A DNA stretch of 20,737 nucleotides, from contig JBKBKV010000033.1 of NCBI GenBank assembly GCA_046294495.1, positions 1 through 20,737 of the forward strand. Reading direction: 5' to 3'. The position numbers were made by a program, and so were the translations under genes. The first letter of the stretch is position 1. The number at the start of each line of letters is the position of its first letter. The stretch is from HRBIN23 sp046294495 (GTDB taxonomy: Bacteria; Chloroflexota; Dehalococcoidia; Lucifugimonadales; HRBIN23). Positions 14,271-20,737 of this stretch are shown piece after piece. Below the pieces are notes generated by a model, which was not told the DNA's origin, ran no database searches, and was given only the letters and a program-made list of their open reading frames with translations.

Positions 14271-15776
14271 CTACGGCACCTCGCTGGTGAGACCTTGGGC
14301 CATGCGGATCTCTGTTCCGTAGTTTATCGTCCAGGAGACCCGATGAGTTACAGCATCGGCCAGAGCTGAGGCAGAGGGCATGCCGGTGCCACTGCGGCGC
14401 AGGCCCCCAAAGGGCAAATGCACCTCTGCGCCGATGGTAGGCAGGTTCACATATCCTACCCCAAACTCACACTCCTCACGGATGAATCGCTGTTTCCGAT
14501 AGTCCTTGGTGCACACGGCCAGAGCAAAGGCGTAGTCGGCGTCGTTATACTTGCGCACGGCGTCGTCGGCATCGGTGAAGGGGATAATGGCCACGTGGGG
14601 GCCGAAGACCTCCTCCCTTAGCACCCGCTTACGGCTGTCGTGCTCCATTCTGTAAATGAAGGGGCCAATGTAGTTGCCATACTGGAGGGCCTTGTCGGTA
14701 GGACGCCCAACCTCCAGCAGCACCTGGGCCCCCTCCTCCTTTGCCAGGCGGTTGTAGCCCTCCACCTTCTCCCGGGCTTGCGGCGTAATGAGGGGGCCAA
14801 TAAACACATCCTCCCGTGTTGGGTTGCCTATGCGCAGACGGCGCGCCTTCTCAACAAAGGCCTGGGTGAAGCGCTCCAGGATGCTCTCCTGGACGAAGAG
14901 GCGGGATGCCGAGACGCACCGCTGGCCGGAGGTGCGAAAAGCGGCCATTACTGCTGCGTTGACCGTCAGGTCAAAATCGCAGTCCTCAAAGACGAGCATG
15001 GCGTTCTTGCCGCCCATTTCGCAGACGGCGAACTTGCGAGGGTCTTTGGCGGTCTCCTGGCGGATCATGGAGCCTACCTGGTAAGAGCCGGTGAAGAGCA
15101 CCACGTCGGTCTGGGGGTGCACCACCAGTGGCCAGCCCACCTCTTCCCCATACCCGTGCACCACATTGAGGACACCGGGTGGCAGGCCCGCCTCGTGGAA
15201 GTAGTTGGCGATGCGCTGGGCCATTAGAGGCGTCTCTTCGGCAGGCTTGAGGATAACGGTGTTGCCTTCCATTAGAGAGGGACAGATAAGCCAGAGGGGG
15301 ATGGCGAATGGGAAGTTCCAGGGGGTGATGCACACTACCACCCCCTTGGGTTTGCGCAGAGCGAGGCTGTCCTTTTCAGCGATTTCAGAAGCCAGCACAT
15401 CGCCCAGGGGCATACGGGCGCGCCCGAACCAGTATTGCAAGGTGTGCAGGCCTTCCACCACATCGGCGCGGCACTCTACCAGAGGCTTGCCGCACTCCTG
15501 GGCCATTAGGTGGGCCAGGGCTTCCTGGTCGCGCTTCACCATCTGTGCCACAGCATCCAGGTATTCGGCCCGCTTGATACGGGAGAGGCGTCGCCAGGCT
15601 GGGAAGGCCTCCTGGGCGGCCACAACGGCCTTATGGGCGTCCTCTTTCTGGGAGCGGGGGAAGGTGCCCAGCACATCCCGCCAGTCATGGGGAGAGCGGT
15701 CTTCAAGGGTCGCTTCGCTGGCGGCGGGGAGCCACTGCCCGGCTATATAGTTCTGGACGCGCAGGGTTTGGGGCAT
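14271..15776 (-). CDS. aldehyde dehydrogenase, NAD(P)-dependent
   Basis: A 501-aa aldehyde dehydrogenase oxidising an aldehyde to its acid; the length is normal. Visible active-site elements are PWNFP (Asn154), LKPAEETP (Lys177), FTGS (228-231), CEMGGKNAMLV (catalytic Glu253), and SGQRCVSASR (nucleophile Cys287). The C-terminal EVFGPHVAIIPF and LPFGGLRRSGTG motifs are also present. ATG 15776 was chosen because a near-perfect Shine-Dalgarno AAGGAGGT precedes it and the typical IAGQW follows; an upstream in-frame start at 15824 has no such support. The family group resembles semialdehyde or pyrroline-5-carboxylate dehydrogenases, but the substrate is not determined. Confidence 0.93.
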   Translation of the reverse strand: MPQTLRVQNYIAGQWLPAASEATLEDRSPHDWRDVLGTFPRSQKEDAHKAVVAAQEAFPAWRRLSRIKRAEYLDAVAQMVKRDQEALAHLMAQECGKPLVECRADVVEGLHTLQYWFGRARMPLGDVLASEIAEKDSLALRKPKGVVVCITPWNFPFAIPLWLICPSLMEGNTVILKPAEETPLMAQRIANYFHEAGLPPGVLNVVHGYGEEVGWPLVVHPQTDVVLFTGSYQVGSMIRQETAKDPRKFAVCEMGGKNAMLVFEDCDFDLTVNAAVMAAFRTSGQRCVSASRLFVQESILERFTQAFVEKARRLRIGNPTREDVFIGPLITPQAREKVEGYNRLAKEEGAQVLLEVGRPTDKALQYGNYIGPFIYRMEHDSRKRVLREEVFGPHVAIIPFTDADDAVRKYNDADYAFALAVCTKDYRKQRFIREECEFGVGYVNLPTIGAEVHLPFGGLRRSGTGMPSASALADAVTHRVSWTINYGTEIRMAQGLTSEVP

Positions 15777-15898
15777 AACCCACCTCCTTGCTGATACACT
15801 GTTCCTCCCATCCCAGCATAGCAAGACTATACTGCGGAGGGCAGTGTCCTCCTTGGAGGAAGGCGGTGGCCTGTGATGCCCCTTGCCAGGAAAGGGGT

Positions 15899-16420
15899 CT
15901 AATAGGCGGAGCGCCTATTCTGCCAGCGAAGCCACACCAGGCCCGACCCCAGGATGGCGCCCACCAGGGCACCCAGCGGCTGGGCTACCACAAAGGGGTA
16001 ATGCTCAAACCCGAAGTCAAAGGCAGGGACGCCAGCGACCACCAGTCCTACCAGCAGGCCGATGCCTCCCCAATGGAACATCTCCAGGTCCCGGGCCACT
16101 CGGGCCAGAAGTTCCTCCGAGTGTCGCCCCCAGCGCTCCCACGACCAGGAGCCTTGTTCGGTGCCGGGGTAAAGATCGGCGCCCACCTCGCCGCGACGCA
16201 GGGGTGTCAGGACGGGGCGGGCTTCCGACTGGGCCTGGGCGTAGGCTTTTCCATCCCTCTCCTGGGCGTCCTCAAAGGGGCGAGCGCGGCGGGGGAAGCC
16301 GTCCCGGGGCTCACGCAACCCTTCGGTTGTCCAGCGCCCCTCTTCCTGGGTAGGGTGGGGATGCCCTCGTTCAGCGGTAGCAGTAGCGGCGGAGTATATC
16401 GGGTTGCGCAGGTTGGGCAT
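15899..16420 (-). CDS. hypothetical protein with two C-terminal membrane segments
   Basis: A 173-aa protein that I do not recognise. The first 115 residues are hydrophilic and charged, rich in Arg, Glu, Gln and Pro, and probably partly disordered. Two hydrophobic segments follow (about 117-133, WGGIGLLVGLVVAG; and 143-164, FVVAQPLGALVGAILGSG), ending in a short basic tail. The layout suggests an inner-membrane protein with a soluble N-terminal region. ATG 16420 is preceded by GGAGG at 5 nt, which supports a real gene. It stands alone, upstream of the aldehyde dehydrogenase gene on the same strand. The stop lies inside a perfect inverted repeat at 15901-15919. Confidence 0.65.
   Translation of the reverse strand: MPNLRNPIYSAATATAERGHPHPTQEEGRWTTEGLREPRDGFPRRARPFEDAQERDGKAYAQAQSEARPVLTPLRRGEVGADLYPGTEQGSWSWERWGRHSEELLARVARDLEMFHWGGIGLLVGLVVAGVPAFDFGFEHYPFVVAQPLGALVGAILGSGLVWLRWQNRRSAY
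15901..15919 (-). terminator. inverted repeat at the end of the membrane-protein gene
   Basis: AATAGGCG (15901-15908) pairs perfectly with CGCCTATT (15912-15919) across a 3-nt loop, covering the last codons of the hypothetical gene. It is a strong hairpin but lacks a T tract, so termination is only possible. Confidence 0.35.
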
Positions 16421-16767
16421 GGTAGCCTCCTATCTACAAACTTCCGGCACATCACCGGCACGGCCGGGTGTGCATTACAGCAAGGGAAGTTTAGGACAAG
16501 GGCTAATGGTGCGTCAAGGGCTTTTCAGGGAAAAATTCGGGGGCTATAGGAGCCTGCGACATGAGTTATTTTGCCCCCTGTGGGCGCGGTGGAAGGAGAC
16601 AGAGAGCACTTGACCATAAAAGCGAATTGGTGCGAGTTGCCATATTTGCACGGAAATGAAGGCGTTTTACACCTAATAGGTCTGATTATGGGCTATTATC
16701 GCTGTATATATGCTATTGAGCCCCATTTTCTAGCCGATAAAAGGGCTATTATTGGCGCAGCTACCTA
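16421..16767. other. AT-rich non-coding stretch with repeats
   Basis: No credible gene lies between the membrane-protein start and the DUF5679 promoter. The second half (about 16610-16767) is clearly more AT-rich than its surroundings. It holds the palindrome ACCTAATAGGT (16671-16681), the direct repeat GGGCTATTAT (16690-16699 and 16743-16752), and the inverted repeat AGCCC-CA-TTTT (16719-16729) with AAAAGGGCT (16739-16747). A regulatory role is possible; none of the elements matches a family I know. Confidence 0.5.
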
Positions 16768-16797
16768 TTGACATAGCATGTCTTGTCGTTCTACCTT
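16768..16797 (+). promoter_or_regulatory. sigma-70-type promoter for the DUF5679 gene
   Basis: A perfect -35 TTGACA (16768-16773) and a -10-like TACCTT (16792-16797) separated by 18 nt, about 30 nt upstream of the ATG at 16827. The -10 is imperfect. Confidence 0.5.
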
Positions 16798-16826
16798 CAG
16801 GGCAAAGGCAGGAAAGGAGGTGAAGT

Positions 16827-16970
16827 ATGGCAGAGGCGTATTGCTTCAAGTGCCGCAAGAAGGTTACTATCCGGAACGCCACCCAGGTAACCCTCAAGAA
16901 CGGGCGGCCGGCCATTCAGGGCGTCTGCCCCTCCTGCGGCACGAAGGTCTTCCGCATCGGAAAGGCGTAG
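16827..16970 (+). CDS. DUF5679-type small zinc-ribbon protein
   Basis: A 47-aa protein with two CxxC pairs (Cys6/Cys9 in YCFKCRKK and Cys34/Cys37 in VCPSCGTK), giving a four-cysteine zinc ribbon. The sequence ends in KVFRIGKA, and the pattern matches the DUF5679 family as I know it, which is widespread in Chloroflexota and Actinobacteriota and has no established function. It is highly basic (many Lys/Arg), compatible with nucleic-acid or ribosome contact. The start is certain: a full Shine-Dalgarno, AAGGAGGTGA, lies just before ATG 16827. It has its own promoter and a strong hairpin downstream, so it is a single-gene unit. Confidence 0.88.
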   Translation: MAEAYCFKCRKKVTIRNATQVTLKNGRPAIQGVCPSCGTKVFRIGKA

Positions 16971-17024
16971 AAGGTCTTTTGTAGAGGCAGGGGCCAGATA
17001 CTATCCCCAAGGATGTGAAGCCCT

Positions 17025-17069
17025 GCACAAGCGCCGAGCAGGGTTAGGTGCTCTGCCTGGCGCTTGTGC
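17025..17069. terminator. shared hairpin between convergent DUF5679 and MOSC genes
   Basis: An 11-bp perfect stem, GCACAAGCGCC (17025-17035) with GGCGCTTGTGC (17059-17069), encloses a second 5-bp stem, GAGCA with TGCTC. It lies 55 nt after the DUF5679 stop and includes the MOSC stop codon at 17044-17046. There is no T tract on either side, so a factor-dependent or RNA-stabilising role is as likely as intrinsic termination. Confidence 0.5.
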
Positions 17070-17595
17070 TGTTATGGGCTTGGTGTGAGGCGGTTGAGGT
17101 GCTGCCAGGTTCCACCCAGAGGGTGTCTCCGGGGCGCACCAGGCCGGGGCTATGCACAACCCCCACTACGCCTCGCCTCCCCATAACTGTGCGCACAATG
17201 GCGCGGTGGTAAACTTCCAGGGTGGCACAGGGGCTGTTCTGCTTTGTTATCTCCACAATGGCAGTCTGTCCCAGGTGCAGACGGTCGCCAGGCTGGAGGT
17301 CGGACAGGTCGCCCAGGCCTTCTACCAGAATATTCTCTCCGAAGGCACCCGGCTCTAAGTGGATCCCCAGGGTCTCCCGTAAGTAGAAATACATCTCCTG
17401 GGACACGATGCTCACCTGGCGCCAGTTGGGCTCGGGGTCGCCTTTCTTCTTGTGTTTATTGATGGGCCCAGCATGCCAGTCGCCTTCCACCCCATCACCG
17501 TTCAGGGTGATAACGGGCTGGGGATATTTGGGGACACCCCCGGAGGGGCGCAGGCACACAGCGACAACCCGGCCCTGGCGCCGGAACGTTGCCAT
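17044..17595 (-). CDS. MOSC-domain protein
   Basis: A 183-aa stand-alone MOSC (molybdenum cofactor sulfurase C-terminal) domain protein, a fold thought to handle sulfur or the molybdenum cofactor. Family marks are LNGDGVEGDWHAGP (31-44), QVSIVSQE, EPGAFGENILVEGL (81-94) and QNSPC with the conserved Cys123. The last roughly 20 residues are a Ser/Thr-rich tail. ATG 17595 is 2 nt after the moaA stop, so the genes are one operon, which links it to molybdenum cofactor metabolism. The precise reaction is unknown. Confidence 0.9.
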   Translation of the reverse strand: MATFRRQGRVVAVCLRPSGGVPKYPQPVITLNGDGVEGDWHAGPINKHKKKGDPEPNWRQVSIVSQEMYFYLRETLGIHLEPGAFGENILVEGLGDLSDLQPGDRLHLGQTAIVEITKQNSPCATLEVYHRAIVRTVMGRRGVVGVVHSPGLVRPGDTLWVEPGSTSTASHQAHNSTSARQST

Positions 17596-17597
17596 AT

Positions 17598-18641
17598 CTA
17601 GCCACCCACCTGGAACATCTCCACCTTACGATTGGGGCGCAAGGGAAGGGTGGCTCTCGCTTCCGAGTAGCGGTCGGTGCGCTGGCTCCAAAGGGCGATG
17701 ATATGCTGGCGAATGGCCTCATCAGAGGCGCCAGAGCGCACAAGGCCCTTCAGGTCGTAGCCATCGCTGGCGAAGAGACAGGTGTAGGCCTTACCTTCGG
17801 CCGAGAGGCGCAGGCGTGTGCAATCCCCGCAGAAAGGTTTGGTAACTGAAGGGATAACCCCCACCTCCCCACTACCGTCCCGGTAGCGGTAGCGCAAAGC
17901 CGTGTCGCCGTAGCCCCGCTGGAGCGGCTCTAGCGGGAAGACAGCGTTGACACGCTTCACAATTTCGTCCGCTGGGACCACATCGTCCATACGCCAGTGG
18001 TTCAGGCTCCCCACATCCATATACTCAATGAAGCGGATAATGTAACCCCGCTCTTTGCAGAAGCGGGCGAGGGCCACCACCTCCTGCTCGTTGACGCCTC
18101 GCTGGACTACCACATTGATTTTCACCGGTTCCAGGCCGACGCGGGTGGCCTCTTCAATTCCTTCTATAACCCGCTGGGGGCCGAAGCCGCGCCCATTCAA
18201 CCGGCCGAAGACCTGGGGGTCCAGGGAGTGGAGGCTCACGGTAATTCTTTTGAGGCCAGCCGCCTTAAGGGCTTGGGCTTTCTGGGCCAGCAGGAAGCCG
18301 TTGGTGGTCAGGGCCAGGTCGTCCAGGCCAGGGATGGAGGCCAGTTGGGCGATGAGGTTCTCAATCTGGTTGCGGAGGAGAGGCTCTCCTCCGGTCAAGC
18401 GCACCTTACGCACGCCCAGGGAAACGAAGATGCGCACAAGGCGCGCTGTCTCCTCAAAGGTAAGGATCTCTTCGCGGGGGAGGAAGCTATAGCGGAAGCC
18501 CAGGGCCTCGTGGGGCATGCAGAAGGGACAGCGGAAGTTGCAGCGGTCGGTAACGGAGATGCGCAGGTCCCGCAGGGACCTGCCGAAACGGTCGGCGATG
18601 AAGGTAGAACCAGACGGTGTCGGCTGGAGGTTGCCATCCAT
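17598..18641 (-). CDS. moaA: GTP 3',8-cyclase (molybdenum cofactor synthesis)
   Basis: A 347-aa radical SAM enzyme converting GTP to 3',8-cyclo-7,8-dihydro-GTP, the first step of molybdopterin synthesis. The N-terminal radical SAM cluster is CNFRCPFC (Cys34, Cys38, Cys41). The second cluster has three cysteines near the end (FCGDCTRLRLSAEGKAYTC). The sequence ends in Gly-Gly, as required for activity in this family. LTGGEPLL is the SAM-contact motif. Its ATG overlaps the rdgB stop by 1 nt. Together with the MOSC gene it may help supply the cofactor for the FdhA encoded 7 kb away; that link is inference. Confidence 0.96.
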   Translation of the reverse strand: MDGNLQPTPSGSTFIADRFGRSLRDLRISVTDRCNFRCPFCMPHEALGFRYSFLPREEILTFEETARLVRIFVSLGVRKVRLTGGEPLLRNQIENLIAQLASIPGLDDLALTTNGFLLAQKAQALKAAGLKRITVSLHSLDPQVFGRLNGRGFGPQRVIEGIEEATRVGLEPVKINVVVQRGVNEQEVVALARFCKERGYIIRFIEYMDVGSLNHWRMDDVVPADEIVKRVNAVFPLEPLQRGYGDTALRYRYRDGSGEVGVIPSVTKPFCGDCTRLRLSAEGKAYTCLFASDGYDLKGLVRSGASDEAIRQHIIALWSQRTDRYSEARATLPLRPNRKVEMFQVGG

Positions 18642-19282
18642 TAGCGTCCCTTTTCTAGCAGCTCCTTCAGCAGGGCCACCGCCTTCCTGGCCGCTTTCCC
18701 ACGGTGGCTTATAGTGTTCTTCTCTTCTAACGATAACTGGGCTACTGTCTTGCCTTTTTCGGGCAGGTAGAAGACAGGGTCGTAGCCGAAACCTCCCGTC
18801 CCCTGGGGGGCGAAGGCGATGACGCCTTCCAGCGTCCCCTCTACAGTATAGGTGCGTCCGTCTGGGAAGGCAAGGGCGATAACAGAGCGGAAGCGAGCAG
18901 TGCGCTGTTCCCAGGGCACCCCCTCTAGTTTTCCCAGGAGAAAGGCGATACGCTGGGGGTCGGTGGCGTTCTCCCCAGCGTAGCGCTTAGCCTTCACACC
19001 CGGCTCGCCAGACAAGGCATCCACCTCTAGTCCTGAATCGTCGGCCAGGGTTGGGAGGCCTGTCATTTGGCAGTAGGTGCGGGCCTTGAGTAGAGCGTTC
19101 TCTATAAAGGTATGGCCACTCTCTTCTACTTCGGTAGATATGCCTAGGTCTGCAAGAGTAACCCACTGACACGGTGCTTCGCTGAGGATAAGGAGGAGTT
19201 CGCGCGCCTTTCCTGGATTGGTGGTAGCCAGGAGGAAGGTGGGATGGGTGTGTTGGGGCTTTTGGTGCGTAGGCGAGGGCAT
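18641..19282 (-). CDS. rdgB: RdgB/HAM1 non-canonical purine NTP pyrophosphatase
   Basis: Hydrolyses dITP, ITP and XTP to the monophosphates, keeping deaminated purines out of DNA and RNA. The 213-aa product has all family motifs: LLATTNPGKARELL near the N-terminus, TFIENALLKAR, LADDSGLEVDAL, PGVKAKRYAG, TGGFGYDPVF and SHRGKA. ATG 19282 was preferred to the in-frame GTG at 19288 because AAGGGGGT lies at the proper distance only for the ATG. It heads the rdgB-moaA-MOSC unit, with moaA coupled through a 1-nt overlap. Confidence 0.95.
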   Translation of the reverse strand: MPSPTHQKPQHTHPTFLLATTNPGKARELLLILSEAPCQWVTLADLGISTEVEESGHTFIENALLKARTYCQMTGLPTLADDSGLEVDALSGEPGVKAKRYAGENATDPQRIAFLLGKLEGVPWEQRTARFRSVIALAFPDGRTYTVEGTLEGVIAFAPQGTGGFGYDPVFYLPEKGKTVAQLSLEEKNTISHRGKAARKAVALLKELLEKGR

Positions 19283-19311
19283 TGACACCCCCTTGACAGG
19301 TTCGTTACCAT
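19282..19311 (+). promoter_or_regulatory. promoter for the tRNA-Leu/tRNA-Cys pair
   Basis: TTGACA (19282-19287) and TACCAT (19306-19311) separated by 18 nt, about 60 nt upstream of the first tRNA. It overlaps the start of the divergent rdgB gene. The -10 is imperfect. Confidence 0.4.
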
Positions 19312-19372
19312 GAGCACGGAAGCGCTAGAGTTGCATAGCGAGCCTTCCAGCCTTGCCAAAGTTGTCGGGTGT

Positions 19373-19458
19373 GCCCAGGTGGTGGAACTGGTAGACACGC
19401 GGTCTTGAGGGGGCCGTGGGGTTTCCCCGTGTGGGTTCAAATCCCGCCCTGGGCACCA
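19373..19458 (+). tRNA. tRNA-Leu (GAG anticodon)
   Basis: An 86-nt type II tRNA with acceptor stem GCCCAGG/CCTGGGC, discriminator A and encoded CCA. The anticodon stem CGGTC/GGCCG closes loop TTGAGGG, giving anticodon GAG at 19407-19409. The long variable arm and GGTTCAAATCC T-arm fit leucine tRNA. Confidence 0.95.
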
Positions 19459-19462
19459 TTGT

Positions 19463-19539
19463 GGCGACGTAGCCAAGAGGTCTAAGGCGGAGGTCTGCAA
19501 AACCTCTATTCGCCGGTTCGAATCCGGCCGTCGCCTCCA
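19463..19539 (+). tRNA. tRNA-Cys (GCA anticodon)
   Basis: A 77-nt tRNA with acceptor stem GGCGACG/CGTCGCC, discriminator T (the usual cysteine identity base) and encoded CCA. Anticodon GCA is at 19497-19499 in loop CTGCAAA, and the T-arm is GGTTCGAATCC. It starts 4 nt after tRNA-Leu, so they are co-transcribed. A short T-rich run follows. Confidence 0.96.
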
Positions 19540-19545
19540 GGTTTT

Positions 19546-20268
19546 CTATTCCCTTGTCTGTGGCCTTTGCTGTTTCTGCAAGAGCCATTCTTCCACAGGG
19601 GGAAGGGTGGGGTTGTCGGGCCTCAAGAGAAAGTATTCGGCCACAGGGCGATAAATATCCAGCAGGCGGCGTAGTTCCCCGATGGGTTCGGTATGCTCGT
19701 CTACTCGTAAGTTGACCCATGGGAAGACCTCCCGCCCGTAGACCACAACCCCTGCAGAGCGCTGACCGCCGTGCTGACCCCCTGCGTCCCTTCCCGCTTC
19801 CAGAGCGCGGACCAAGCGCTCCTCCAGGGGCTCCTGAGGGCAACCGTGAAAGGCCTGCCACATAGCGGTAACGGTGCCCTCGCCTACCAGGACATTCCCC
19901 ATAGCGATAACCCCAGGCTGGGCCATATGGCCAGCCCACGGCTGGTTCTTGCTCCCCGTGCGGACGGCAAAGCGCCCCCTTTGGTCTACGATGCCCACCT
20001 GGCGATACTCTATGTAAGGGTCTGCGCCCTCCAGATGGCGTAGGACTGCCTGGGGTGAATAGCCCAGTTCCAGTAGCCGAAGCCCCAAAGCACCCAGGCG
20101 CGGGTCCGTGTAGGCTTGTGTGGCGATGGCGCCTACGCCCGGCTGGATCCACACGCACCGGCCGGTTACCGCAATTCCTCGTGTGGCGATGGCGATGCCC
20201 AGGTTTCCTGTGGTGGGACACTGGGCGATGATGGTGAAGGTGGAGAACAGCCTTCCCAGTGTGAACAT
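19546..20268 (-). CDS. DUF1028 family protein (Ntn-hydrolase-like)
   Basis: A 240-aa protein of the DUF1028 family. The N-terminal block STFTIIAQCPTTGNLGIAIATRG is typical, followed by GVGAIATQAYTDPRLGALGLRLL, RQVGIVDQRGRFAVRTG, and NVLVGEGTVTAMWQAF. Relatives have an Ntn-hydrolase-like fold; the biological role is not established. ATG 20268 is preceded by AGGAGGGGAAGG, which rules out longer upstream readings that run through tRNA-Leu sequence. The stop is 6 nt from the end of the convergent tRNA-Cys gene. Confidence 0.88.
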   Translation of the reverse strand: MFTLGRLFSTFTIIAQCPTTGNLGIAIATRGIAVTGRCVWIQPGVGAIATQAYTDPRLGALGLRLLELGYSPQAVLRHLEGADPYIEYRQVGIVDQRGRFAVRTGSKNQPWAGHMAQPGVIAMGNVLVGEGTVTAMWQAFHGCPQEPLEERLVRALEAGRDAGGQHGGQRSAGVVVYGREVFPWVNLRVDEHTEPIGELRRLLDIYRPVAEYFLLRPDNPTLPPVEEWLLQKQQRPQTRE

Positions 20269-20282
20269 CCTTCCCCTCCTGT

Positions 20283-20311
20283 TTGGTGCAAGGCACGGCT
20301 TAGAGTATGAT
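20283..20311 (+). promoter_or_regulatory. promoter for tRNA-Leu (TAA)
   Basis: TTGGTG (20283-20288) and TATGAT (20306-20311) separated by 17 nt, ending 14 nt before the tRNA. It overlaps the leader of the divergent DUF1028 gene. Confidence 0.5.
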
Positions 20312-20325
20312 AGCAGAGGAGGCGT

Positions 20326-20409
20326 GCCGGGGTGGCGAAACGGCAGACGCGGCGGACTTAAAATCCGCTGGGGCACCGCCCCGTGTGGGTTCAAATCCCA
20401 CCCCCGGCA
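20326..20409 (+). tRNA. tRNA-Leu (TAA anticodon)
   Basis: An 84-nt type II tRNA with acceptor stem GCCGGGG/CCCCGGC and discriminator A; CCA is not encoded, unlike the other two tRNAs here. The anticodon stem GCGGA/TCCGC closes loop CTTAAAA with anticodon TAA (20359-20361). A long variable arm and GGTTCAAATCC T-arm are present. Confidence 0.95.
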
Positions 20410-20486
20410 TACCTGCGGCAACCACTCGCAACACGGCGCTTGATTTGTATACTTCGGTCCCTCTCCCTTGGCAAGGGAGCAGGTGC

Positions 20487-20516
20487 TTGACGCCTCTTCC
20501 CCAGTAGGCCTATCAT
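20487..20516 (+). promoter_or_regulatory. promoter for the YvcK-like gene
   Basis: TTGACG (20487-20492) and TATCAT (20511-20516) separated by 18 nt, each one base from consensus. It leaves an untranslated leader of about 100 nt before ATG 20621. Confidence 0.55.
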
Positions 20517-20620
20517 TATCTGTTCCTGGGCGCCTGGAAGTAGGGACGAGGCACACCAGAGCCTTCTGGCACCTTCCCTGCCCTACCGCAGGGTGGCCTG
20601 GGGAGTGAGGAACAAGAGGA

Positions 20621-20737
20621 ATGCCCCTCCAACCCTGGGAAAATGCCTGGCTCCTTCGGGCGTTCCTGCGCCCCGGCCTGGGGCTGAAACGCTGGCTGCT
20701 TCTCTTTGCCCTGGGTGTCGCCTGTGTCGGACTTGGC
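20621..20737 (+). CDS. probable YvcK/CofD-like protein, N-terminal fragment
   Basis: Thirty-nine open codons run to the window edge. The visible part has a short amphipathic lead, then LRPGLGLKRW and a hydrophobic segment LLLFALGVACVGLG. This pattern resembles the membrane-anchored start of Chloroflexota YvcK-like proteins (UDP-GlcNAc-binding gluconeogenesis factors), which read PG-x-G-x-KRWLLL. The catalytic domain is outside the window, so the call rests on this motif alone. ATG 20621 is the first possible ATG after an in-frame stop at 20606-20608; AGAGGA touches the ATG, so spacing is unusual, and GAGTGAGGA further upstream may serve instead. Any other protein with an N-terminal anchor is possible. 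Confidence 0.5.
   Translation, partial: MPLQPWENAWLLRAFLRPGLGLKRWLLLFALGVACVGLG

Noticed and set aside
15847..15860. Palindrome TCCTCC-TT-GGAGGA upstream of the aldehyde dehydrogenase
   Set aside because: A two-base loop is too tight for a good hairpin, and purine/pyrimidine-rich runs of this kind are common in the window.
19293..19298. Second TTGACA as a -35 box for the tRNA pair
   Set aside because: No -10-like hexamer lies 16-18 nt downstream; the TTGACA at 19282 has one.
19325..20296. Long minus-strand open frame across the tRNA pair and DUF1028
   Set aside because: It runs through tRNA sequence, is low-complexity and Arg/Gly/Pro-rich, and is a shadow of the DUF1028 frame.
19373..20409. 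One of the long-variable-arm tRNAs being tRNA-Sec
   Set aside because: Anticodons are GAG and TAA with standard 7-bp acceptor stems, so both are leucine tRNAs. No tRNA-Sec is visible in the window.
20463..20479. Hairpin CTCCCTT/AAGGGAG as terminator of tRNA-Leu
   Set aside because: The stem is real, but no T tract follows and it lies more than 50 nt after the tRNA, so I did not call it.

Overview
The window is a gene-dense, GC-rich bacterial chromosome segment. Gene content fits a Chloroflexota lineage, most likely Dehalococcoidia or SAR202-like: half-size 'core' MetE enzymes, an FdhA with a NuoG-like front end, a GH63 mannosyl/glucosylglycerate hydrolase, DUF5679 and DUF1028 proteins, and a YvcK-like protein with an N-terminal membrane anchor. 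The placement is inferred from gene content; no marker gene was tested. I see no mobile element, CRISPR array or phage gene.

Layout. 1-801 (-) is the start of a prephenate dehydrogenase gene. 931-4502 (+) carries comM, a PNPOx-fold flavoprotein, a lipoprotein cyclophilin, and a glutaredoxin-DinB fusion whose frame is crossed by one TGA codon. 4453-8057 (-) carries a small zinc-binding-type protein, a GH63 hydrolase and two translationally coupled MetE-like barrels. 8180-10852 (-) is an fdhA-type formate dehydrogenase. 10991-12979 (+) is a Gfo/Idh/MocA protein and an AEC permease. 12951-15776 (-) is an MFS permease and an aldehyde dehydrogenase. 15899-16420 (-) is an unknown membrane protein. 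A 406-base AT-rich gap leads to a DUF5679 gene at 16827-16970 (+). 17044-19282 (-) is rdgB-moaA-MOSC, with moaA and possibly MOSC serving the molybdenum cofactor that FdhA needs. The end holds three tRNA genes, a DUF1028 protein and the start of a YvcK-like gene.

The most notable feature is at 3744-4502. Reading through TGA at 3780-3782 restores a complete glutaredoxin domain in which TGA sits exactly where the first cysteine of CxxC belongs (TGA-Phe-His-Cys). A perfect 7-bp hairpin with G at the second loop position begins 15 nt after the TGA, matching the usual shape and distance of a bacterial SECIS element. I propose a selenocysteine glutaredoxin (UxxC) fused to a DinB-like domain. An ordinary start call would give a truncated DinB protein beginning near 3846. 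Second in interest is the coupled MetE pair at 6112-8057: one barrel keeps all four zinc ligands and its equal-length partner has lost three, which mirrors in two genes the active and degenerate halves of full-length MetE.
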